Source of the DNA: Apostichopus parvimensis | Lineage: Eukaryota > Echinodermata > Holothuroidea > Aspidochirotida > Stichopodidae | Assembly: GCA_000934455.1 (NCBI GenBank) | Contig: KN885364.1 | Coordinates: 32,345-54,829, forward strand | DNA: 22,485 nt | Reading direction: 5' to 3' | Shown: positions 9,588-19,400 of the stretch, piece by piece | Layout: each line of letters opens with the position of its first letter | How positions within the stretch are numbered: the first letter of the stretch is position 1 | Program-made: the position numbers and the translations under genes | Notes under the pieces: generated by a model | The model's input: only the letters and a program-made list of their open reading frames with translations | Databases searched by the model: none | Told to the model about the DNA's origin: nothing

Positions 9588-9655
9588 GATTTGAACGCAC
9601 CTGTGTATCAGGGAGCTGGCATCGGCATTGCTAGTGACCGAGCTCTGTACTTTTT
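9588..9655 (-). other. Possible degenerate tRNA-derived (SINE) sequence
   Basis: On the minus strand, AGCTCGGTCACTAGC (about 9648-9634) resembles a tRNA D-arm/A box, and GTTCAAATCC (about 9598-9589) fits the B-box consensus, at tRNA-like spacing. Cloverleaf stems do not pair well, so it is not a functional tRNA. The hAT element at 8702-9579 inserted directly next to the B box. Confidence 0.3.
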
Positions 9656-9737
9656 GATACCAAAATTGAATTGTACGATTATCAAATAGGGAATATTTTT
9701 TTTGAGTATAAATAAATTTATTAAAGGAGTGGTAATG

Positions 9738-9803
9738 AACTCTGGTCAAGACTGTAGTGTGGATTGAATATATTTTTTTTTGTTATCTCTTGTGACCAGA
9801 GTT
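9738..9803. repeat. Inverted repeat, 14/16-base arms, ~36-base loop
   Basis: AACTCTGGTCAAGA (9738-9751) is the reverse complement of TCTTGTGACCAGAGTT (9788-9803) apart from a two-base bulge. A TATAAATA lies just upstream (9707-9714). This could be a decayed foldback element. No gene covers it. Confidence 0.55.
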
Positions 9804-11509
9804 TAAAATTAGTTAAAAGCAGAATATACACCGAATACTTTTTCTTACAATATAATGGAAGAATCCAACATGGCAGCCCCCTTAGTGGAAAATCTGAAAT
9901 TTCTGTAATCCGTACCGTGGTAATCATCTTCTGTGTAGACTTTCAATGAAGTCATTTGAGGAAATACTGGCAGAAGCTACCGAAACAGCCCTAAACCATA
10001 CGACTTAAAGTGAGGATACATAATGCTGATAATTATAATATTTGCAAATGGCTCACGGTTAAGATAAGTTTAACCTTCCAGTGAAGCCTAACATATTCTA
10101 ATACTAATATTTAGGCCAGGACATAGGCCTAGCCTTACTCAAGCAAGTGACATGAGACTACCACTGCGCAAATACGTTCAGTACAGCATGGTCTGAGCTA
10201 GAATTTCATATGTAACCTAGGAAGGCTTAAAACCTTCTTTAAATAAGTATACCGAAGCTAGTCATAATCAATAACCTAATGGCCATTTTTATTATTATTA
10301 CTAGCCTATACTACTCACTAGTCTATGGTTTTATTACTATTTTGTGCAGTTATTATGTATTGGTTAGGCAATATACCTAATTGTAAACGTAATTGTTATG
10401 ACCTGTCGGCTAATGTTTTTAACACTAATATCGCTTCAAAAAGAACAAAGCAGATCAAAGTTTGGGTTCCTTGCCTCAGGTAGTGAAGTGGGATTTCAGA
10501 GTGCGTGTGAAGTAAGTATTACACTTGGGTCATAATTTCTGTGACCTCAAGAGAGACAGATAAACTTGGAAGGGACTAAGGAACACCCTTTTGGAAGTTT
10601 GGCCCAAAAATGTATTTATAAGAAAATAGCTGACCTAAAATTACATTTTAAACCTTTGGCTACATTTTTGTTATACATTAGTTACTGCAGCGAAAGCTAA
10701 CTGTTAAGTGTCTAGAAATGGATTAGAGTTGTAAAATGTGGCAATTGATGATATAACATGGTAAACGCTTGACAATTGACAACACAGATGACTTTTGCCA
10801 TGACATATTTCAGTTCTTAGAAGCATGCAGCCAGGACCCTCATCAAATAACCCCATGGATGATACAAAATGCCATCTTTTTTTGTACTTCCATAGGTCAT
10901 TTTAACAGCAGTTTGGACAGTTTAATACCCCAGAATACACACAGTACTCAATACATTGAATCATTCTAGACAGCAATAGATTCATACAGTGCATTCACTG
11001 CTACTTTTTCATGTCACTCCAAAAACTTTCTTTACTTGTTTGAAATCAAAAAAGTGCCATGCACATACATCACCTCTAATTAATGCAGTCACTGTTAATT
11101 CTGTATTCTGTTTGTATTTTTTTTTTTTTTTGTATTGTTCCTTAATCCCATTGTAAGAAGCAAGAGGAAACTGCACCATCGGTTACCCTAAAGTTGCAAC
11201 TGCAAAGTTGCACCCATGTTCCCTTTAATTTTACCCATTTATGCTGCTGGACCCCCAAACCGCTAGCCCACGTATGGCATATTGTCATGCTACTTTTCAA
11301 AACAACTTTGGGCCCTGCTTGATGGATTATTGCAACCAACAGGTCCCACTATATAGTGTAAAGATATTAGGTCTCATATCTAGTGAAAGCTGTATTTGCA
11401 ACAAAATAAGTCACAGATAGCTCAATTTTGTAGAAAACTCAATTGTACAGCAATATCTGACAGGGACTGCACTTGACCATTTCTCATATTGATTCCAAGA
11501 TTAGGTTAC
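9804..11509. other. ZZZ3 upstream region, promoter and leader exons not resolved
   Basis: AT-rich DNA that should include the ZZZ3 promoter and 5' non-coding exon(s), given the acceptor at 11527. Candidate signals are a YY1-like AACATGGCAGCC (9868-9879) on the same strand, with a possible donor GTGAGG near 10012, and GTAAGTATT at 10512. The ATG at 9870 opens only 12 codons. TAGGCC scraps near 10110-10135 are short repeats. Transcript data would be needed to choose between these. Confidence 0.35.
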
Positions 11510-11527
11510 GTTCTTTTTACTCCTCAG
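11510..11527 (+). promoter_or_regulatory. Candidate splice acceptor in front of the ZZZ3 start codon
   Basis: A TTCTTTTTACTCCTCAG run ends at 11527, 23 bases before the ATG. It fits the acceptor consensus and implies at least one upstream non-coding (or short coding) exon. I cannot identify that exon with confidence. Possible donors upstream include GTAAGTATT at 10512 and GTGAGG near 10012. Confidence 0.55.
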
Positions 11528-11536
11528 ATTTTGGAA

Positions 11537-11554
11537 ATGGAAGCCGGAAAATGA
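11537..11554 (+). CDS. Five-codon upstream ORF overlapping the ZZZ3 ATG
   Basis: ATG at 11537 opens a five-codon frame (MEAGK) whose TGA (11552-11554) overlaps the ZZZ3 ATG (11551-11553) as ATGA. It is in a different frame from ZZZ3, has A at -3 and G at +4, and is present in the mRNA if the exon begins at 11528. Such a layout could lower ZZZ3 translation or make it depend on reinitiation. This is a sequence observation; translation is not shown. Confidence 0.4.
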   Translation: MEAGK

Positions 11555-13445
11555 AAAGGCACACGAGGTCATCAAGACGGAGCACAGAAGATGCCATGGT
11601 TGCTAGCTTCGGAAAGGGAGAGAGATCTACGAGATCTCGAATGTCCTCTGATGACCTAATCATCCCTGATCTTCCAAAACAGACGAGAAGCCGCAAGCAT
11701 TCCTCCACTGATAAGAAATCGGAGCTATCAAAAGACAGCATAGGTAAAAGGAGACATCTCAGTGGGAGTAGCAAACACAGAACAAGATCTCATAGTGGAT
11801 CGGATCTCTGGGTTGGAGATACCTCCCCCAGGGGTGCAAAGGGAAGTAAACTTAATGCTAATGCTGAAACCAGCACAGCAAAAGATGGCACACAAGGAAA
11901 CGTTGAGAAAAAGCAAACAAATGTCAGTTTCTCATCGAGTGGTGTTCAAATACCAAAAAGAGCCTCTAAAAGTACGACAGACAAACTCAGGTCAAAGGAA
12001 AGTCTTAAAACGACAGACCACAGTGCGGAAAGCAACCGGGATAGTGTACTTTTGAAACCAAGTACATCTGCTTTATCGGTAACCGAAAGAACTACACAAA
12101 ATTCAGACAATAATTTATCATTAAAGCATTCAAATAGTGATGAGACCAAATGTGATCAACTTACTGCTGACATTCAGAATGATCTGCAGCAATTGTTACC
12201 TAACAAAACCAAGCTTACCAATAAAAGTCCCCCTCCTACTTTGCCAAACTTTGGTGTTGATCTACACGTACCTGACGAGCCCTCAGAGTTAGCAAGCAAT
12301 AACACTAATAGAGATAACATTACCCTAAAAGCTGGAAAAATGGATATCAGCTCTAAGGGTTGTGCTATATTTAATGAGCCCTACAGTCAGTCCCTCTCAG
12401 GAAATGTTGCAGTGAAAGAAAAGATGTCCTTATCGCGGAGGGTGAGTAGTCAGAGGAAGGGCATACCCAGAGAAGAACCACAAGATGTTCTACCATCTGC
12501 CAACAAATCATTAAACCCACTGGCAACGACTATGCAAGCAGATTCCAAAGACGATATACAGGAGACTAGCAAACGAAAACTATCGAAAGAAAGCGATGTC
12601 GAGACAGGTAATGGCAAAGAAGACGTTGCTTCCGACCAGAAGAGGAAGCGGCATCGATCATCCTCACGAAATTTAACGACAGAGTTTGATAATAGTTTGA
12701 AATATCAATCCGGAACATCTTTAATAGAGGGTGGTTCATCAGCAAACTCAGGGAAACAAATAACAATAGAACAGAACAGAACAACAGTTAAAGAGCTTTC
12801 AAAGGAGCATAATTTGGTTGCCGATGTGCCTACGAAAGAAAGTAAATTATCAAGTAAGACAGAGGGTCAGGTAACGTCAGATTCCCCTTCCAATGCAAGC
12901 CAAACTCTGGCAGTGGGTCAGAGCGAACTTATCACATCAAAGGCAAACAGAGCAAAGAAAGAAGAGATGCCTGTTTTGGCATCTTGTAGGCAAGAGAGCA
13001 AGCCTCCAACTCCACCACAGGAGATATCCAAAGGAGTTAATAATGTTCCATGTGCTGAATTAAAACAATCAGATCTTATAGCTGCTGCAAGTGCTGAAAT
13101 TACCACGGATAGAACTGATAGCGCATCAACAAGTCGCAGAGATTCAACTTCAGAGGAATTGTTTGCAAACTCAAATTCAGAAGACACCAGTGCAACATTA
13201 CTAGGTAAGGAGAGACATCTGGCTGGACCCTCTGTAGAAGATAGTCTAAGACCGGAAATACTGCGAACCAATGAAGGAATGATCGATCCTGGGATGTCGT
13301 TGGTAGATAGCAAAGTCGAAAGCCTGAAGCAGCAACTAACGTCGAGCGATGTGGGCTACGAGGCCTCCGAATGGAGTCAAGAAGTAAATGAAGGAGAACC
13401 ATTCTTCTTTGAATCGGACCACTTGGCCCTTAAGGGGAATAAAGA
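11551..13445 (+). CDS. ZZZ3: ZZZ3 coding exon 1: disordered N-terminal region
   Basis: This exon encodes residues 1-631 plus two bases of codon 632. The sequence is dominated by Ser, Thr, Lys, Glu and Asn with no globular domain, and it opens with a basic Arg/Ser stretch ([11 protein letters not shown]). Basic clusters near residues 364-369 could be nuclear localisation signals. Only the last ~15 residues, with the [10 protein letters not shown] block, look strongly conserved. The donor is A|GTGAGT at 13446. A frame open from 11473 begins with TTG, so the extra 26 codons are not a supported N-terminus. An AG at 11526-11527 after a pyrimidine run suggests that the exon really begins at 11528, with 23 bases of 5' UTR. 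Confidence 0.9.
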
Positions 13446-16400
13446 GTGAGTCTTGAAATTATATCACAAGTTTTGAAAAGTAACATTTTCTGCATTCCTA
13501 CTCCAGTGTCTTTCGTTCTCATTTCCACTCAAGTTTAATAAGTTTTAAAAATTGTTTTCCATCATGTCAAATTTGTGTAGATGTTCTGCAATCCTGTATC
13601 TAGGAAGTAGTCATTTTGCATATATACTGAATTGTGTATGCTCAATTGCATGAATTTTGCATATACCTAAATGCGTTTTCCATATATATCCCAAATTGCA
13701 TTTTGCATAGATACTTAATTGCGTTTTTAAATTCTTTTTTTTCATTGAATGTTTATTGTAATATTTAAACTACAGAAGAAGCGCACTAAATTCCTGAAAA
13801 CTGCATCTGGTATAGTATTAAGCCAATAAGGGATAAAGAAGATGGTTCCTTAGTTCCATTTCTGACTGTCTGTTAATAGTTAACATTTACTTTTTTCTTA
13901 CCTCTTCCACCCAGCTATCGAATGTTGCTACGGACATTGACTACTCTTGAGGCTCAAAGGAAACAGGCGACCCAAGATCTTGAAAGTTTGGTGAATAAAC
14001 AAAAACAGGCCCTCTCAAACCCCATCAGTTTTGTCAATAAAATACAGCATAATGTAAGTAAATGATTATTTTATAGTTTTATACTACTATACATTTATAT
14101 ATGTAGACATATATATTAAAATATATCTATATGCATTTGCCTTGGTCGTTTATATCCATTTCATTTAACTAAAGTCTACTCAAAGAATCTCTTTTGAGAT
14201 CCGGCCTTAGGATTCACAAATGATTTCTGGTTGGTTAGCATCATGATAATCTCTAGAGTAAGGCAAACATGTCACCAAAACAGGACTAACATTGTTTGAT
14301 ACAGGTGGCAAAAGTCTACAGTGGATAACACAAGCTTCCCTACCCGTTTCGAACATCTGGACAGATGGTCTGTGTCCATGGCCATGAATATATGGTTAGT
14401 GTAACCGAATATACAGCAGGAGGCCCAGTTCTAATCCTGACAGAGGCTGGAAGTTTTTTCACTGTTCTGGATTTTCCAACTCATTACCATTTCAAAGCAA
14501 GGAAATTCTTGATATTGTTTATACTATTGTATAGTGGAAAAGGAGTGAAGTTTAATTTATGTGCAGCAAGAGTTGTGTAATAAAAGTACCACCAATGAAT
14601 GGAACTAGCTTTTTTAAAGGGAATACTTTTTCCTTCAAGGAATTACTCTGACACTTGTTCGTCTTTCTACACCAATAGGTAGATTTACATTTGCCAGTCT
14701 CTCAGCGAGTTGTTCCTCTTCCTGAAGTTAACTGGGAGGCCTACCTGGGTAAACCAGAGAACTCAGAGTTGCTCCTGACAGTTGCAAACCAGAAAATTAA
14801 AACCAGACCCAGCAATTCAGCATCAGGTGAGTTTTCGTCAACAATATCACGGGGTGTCATAATGGAAGTTAGTATGTGTCTGTGTCAGTTACTGGCAAAA
14901 ATGAGAGGTAAACTTTATTTTGTTATAATCAGGCACAGAAAGTGAATGAATGATTGAATCAATCAATCAATTAGTCAATTACTGTGTCAATCCATAAAGC
15001 AATGAATAAATCAAATCTTACAATGAAAAATGGTAAATAATCGGGTGAGTTTCATCAACAAAATCTACTGGGCATCATAATGGAAGTTAGTATGTGTGTC
15101 TGTGTGTCGATTACTGGCAAAAATGAGAGGTAATCTTTATTTTGTTATAATCAGGCACAGAAAGTGAATGAATGATTGAATCAATTCAATCAATCAGTCA
15201 ATTAATGTGTCAATCCATAAAGCAATGAATAAATCAAATCTTTCAATGAAAAACGGTAAAAATTGATCTCTTTGTGAACTTTCTTCCACTACAGTCAACA
15301 ATCACCAAAACTGCCTTTGCTGCAAGAAAGGTGCAAATCAGCCTTGCCAGAAGTTGGAAAATCATGTGGCTTCGACCTCATCGCCAGCATCGACATCAGG
15401 GGTAGGGCGTTAATTAACGAGTAATGCCATTAATTAACAAGTAATGCTATATGTGAGGGGTAAGGCTAGGCCTATGCCCTGGCCTTAATGTTACTAGAAA
15501 CCATCTTGGGAAAGGAATTTGTCTGCTCTGAAGTTCAATTTTCATCTTTCCTTCGTTAGCATGGACTAGGATACATGTGGTCAAAGTATTTTTTTCTTCT
15601 GTCCTCGAGAAGGTCTCCAAAACCTTGATGATGCGGCATGCCGAACCCTGCTATATCAGAGCAAAGATTTTAAAATAATATAAACACTGAATGATCGAAA
15701 GGTAAAACATGAAACTTCCGGGGTTGGGACTTTGTGTATAAGTGGGAATTTTCTTCTGTCCTAGAGAAGGTCTTCAAAACCCTGATGATGCGGCATGCCG
15801 AACCCTATTATATCAGACCAAAGGTTTTAAGAAAATATAAACACTGAATGATCGAAAGTAAAACATGAAACTTCCGGGGTTGGGACTTTGTGCATACGTG
15901 GGTCTACCTTTAGTATGACATATGGACAATAAGTATGTAGAAATTTCTTATCTCTTTAGTTCCCATGTAACATAATGTTTCAGTTTTCGTCACTGAAGCA
16001 GTACATTCCTATATAGTGTTGTACCAACCTTGTTGGTAATACCAAATTTCACCGTTGCTCGCAAGATCGATTCCGTGCCTACCCCAGGACTAGGACCTCC
16101 CATGGTGAAAATACTTTTTACACTTTACAACTTATTGCTCCAGGTATGACTGGGCAAATTCTCGTTCAGGTTTTTCTTTTTTTCTTTGTCCATTTTATCA
16201 AATTTAAAATCAGTATTCAGGTATCTTGACAATGAGTATCTTAAAGGGATGAGGAATCGTTAACAAGACCGTCAGGTTTGTAGTTACTTAATTTGTGTTT
16301 CCAAAATGTTGTTTTTTCAGACAAATTCAACCAAGGTAAAACCAGAGTCAAAGTCTGAAACGTTTAATCTTCCCTGGACAAATCATGAGCAGGTGAGAAG

Positions 16401-19400
16401 AAAATATGAGACTTGATTTACCAGCATTAAACAGTAAAAAACAAGGTTTTTTTTTTTCAAGTTTCAAGTTTTATTAAAAATCCAGTATAAATACATGAAA
16501 GTACATATTTATAAATAGGATATGAAAAACAGTTAAGAGTTATAAAGCTTAAAATAGCATGTACTGTATGTACAAATAATAAATCAAAACTTAATAAATG
16601 AATTAAAGTAGGTTTTGTGGAACAACACCCTCAATAAATATGGCAGCCCTATAAACGAAAGAATTTTAAAACGTACAGTTCGAAATTTTGGCATGATTGT
16701 CCTATTTCTCAAATTATAATTAGTCTGTTGAAGAAGTGACTTCAGCTCGTTATGGAGTCGGTGTTTCTTGTCTCTATGAATTTTATGAGAAATCCTTTTA
16801 AAATCTCTCAAGTAAGATGTAGGAATTCAACTTGGTGCATCGGTGTCAATGAATTTAGAAGTCTTTAATTCATGCAGTATTTCATGTATTATCACAAAAT
16901 AATAACTAGCTACATATAACGTAGAGCATGGGGAAGATTGACATTTGACAAACATTTCAAACCATTGTAAACAGAGTGTTTATGTATCAAAACATTTCAT
17001 GAAATCTTGTCACAAATTCCACAGCAAAAGTTAGAAGACTTGCTAGTGAAATTTCCAATGGAAGCCGTTGAAGCACGAAGGTGGGAAAAGATTGCTAATG
17101 AGCTGGGAAACAGGACACCGCTGCAGGTAGGTTCTTTTCTCTTATTTTTTTTTATCAGCCAAAGGGGAACAACTTTTCCAGAGTTCTAATCCAGCCCTCT
17201 CACCCCTATTTTGTGGGGAACCTTACTTCACTTCAGTTTGAGTCGGTTCTGAGTCAGAGACAGTCGTCTGTATTAAAAAGGTATCTGAACTTTAGCTGTT
17301 ACCCAAAATGGAAGCATGTTCCTTTAGCATGAGATCTGTGAACTGAATTGAAAGTAACTGTTCAAATTGTCCGAACATCATCAAGGAAAGAGAAAGAGAC
17401 ACTTAATTTGGAAGGTAAATTAGATGTAAGTATAACTTGCATCATTTGTTGCCATTAAATGTGAATCTGAAGAGTTCAGAAGGAGGTCTGGACATAATTC
17501 TACGAGGTTTAATGCCCGTTATGTTTAGTTTGTCAGATTTCCGACTGATTAAATGTTGTTGTTCTCTCCAGGTGGCTAGCAGAGTGCAAAAATATTTTAT
17601 CAAATTGACTAGAGCTGGGCTTCCAGTGCCAGGCCGACTACCTCACTCTGTGCATGTGCCAGGAACCAAAAAGGTAATCAGTCCCTATGTTTTCCTTATT
17701 TGTATCAAATTGCCGTTAGCCGGTATGGTCGGTCTTACTTTCTGATTTAGGTGTAGCAAGCAATTACTTCAAACAACCCTAAAAATATGAATTTACCTCA
17801 GAGGCCTGTTGTGAACTATGCACAAAAGCTAATGGAAGCTCTTAATAAAATGTTTTGTTAGAATTTCAAAGACAAAAATAAGAGAAAAAAATCTGTAACT
17901 TTGCATGAAAGTACATCATGGTCAATTTTATAGAATGCATTGATTATAGGAAACAAGGGCAAATTCTGTACTCCATTAATAGGAGCTGAGCAAAGGGTGT
18001 ACTGAAGGTACCCACTTTCCATCAGCTTGAGTAGATATCTAGAAATGAAAAGACTTGCTCGACTTTCAAGCTCTTGATTTTTGTTTTTTTGCCAACACTT
18101 TGTAAATTGAATAATATTCCCCTGGTACCAAGTAGTAATATTGAACACCCCTGTTAGTACAAAGTGTAATCACTTCCTTCATACTTTTCTTGGCAGAATC
18201 GACGCACTTACCCGTTCATGAGACCGATGCCGTCAACCTTCCTCCAGTCAGTCTTACCGCCAGTCTACATGAACGATAACGACAGCTGGGATTCCATGGA
18301 TGTGGACCCGTACCTAGACGATGAACCCTCGGTTAGTATACTGGGATACTTAGAAGTCAAACTTGTAGCCATTTTGAATTTTACATTCCAAGATCCCTCG
18401 TAAGGTATTTAATTCTTGCCTGGCTTTAGCTGGTCTATACAGTTTACAACAGGGTGGGAGTTTGGGGGCGGATGGTAGGTTGGTCGTAAACTGGAGTCAA
18501 TTCGGACTAGAATCTATGACTAGCTTTTTACCTTGTGTCGTTTAAATTCCAGGATGATGAGAGTATTTCACCAGAAATGCAAGATTCTGAGGAATACAGG
18601 GAACTTAGAAAGCTACGACAGATGAAAAGAGAGAAACTTAGACAGCAAGTAAGTGGTTTATGGTTTGATGTAAGTATTGACTCCATAATATGAAATGAAT
18701 GAAGGAGTCAGGTAAAATAAGACTGTACTATGTGTTGATGCAATGTTAAAGTTTAATATGTACAATGCTTAGTGCAAACACCACTAGTGGGATAGTTACA
18801 GGATACTACAGGATTGCCTGTTTTTTTTTTGGATATAAGTGTGTTTTTGCTCTTGCACCTTTGTTTCAAACCAAAATTCTGGTCCTGTGGGAAGAAGCAG
18901 GGAGCGACAAAATTCTCTTTAATGCTTGTGGAAAGAAAACTGCTTGATATGTATTCATGTTGATCCATTATCATTGTTCTCAAATGAGCTAACATGTGGC
19001 TCTGGCCACTCTAGTGGTCAAGGTACAACAATCATCTTTATATTATACATAATATTCTGGGAATGTTTTATGGTCATACCTGCCACAATCTGGTTTTTCT
19101 TTTACCGGCTATACAAAAGCAAAATTGCAGATACAAACATGATTATTGGTACTGGTTTCTCCCTAAGGTCACCTCTATAGTAGTTTTGGTTTTCCAACGA
19201 GAAATTTTCTCTGCTTATACCGTCGGGAAACCTTTACAAAGTAGCCCTGATATTTGCAATCTGGCCAAATTACTTTGACATAAATTATATAAGTCAAGAA
19301 GCTAAGAGAGCCATTGTGCCAGTTTCACATATTAATCACTAACATCTCTGCTTTTGGACAGTCCAGAATGTAGATAATTTTTGCTAAAATATTCTTCCAT

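Noticed and set aside
9870..9908. ATG in strong context (AACATGGCAGCC) as a ZZZ3 first coding exon
   Set aside because: The frame closes after 12 codons, and the nearby GT does not give a phase compatible with the exon beginning at 11528. The motif fits a YY1-like site better.
11473..11550. Upstream extension of the ZZZ3 frame starting at TTG
   Set aside because: It is not an ATG start, and a good splice acceptor at 11526-11527 lies inside it. The 26 extra codons have no conserved features.
17858..19278. Intronic open frames in ZZZ3 introns 7 and 9 as nested genes
   Set aside because: They are AT-rich chance frames with no similarity to known proteins and no splice signals of their own.
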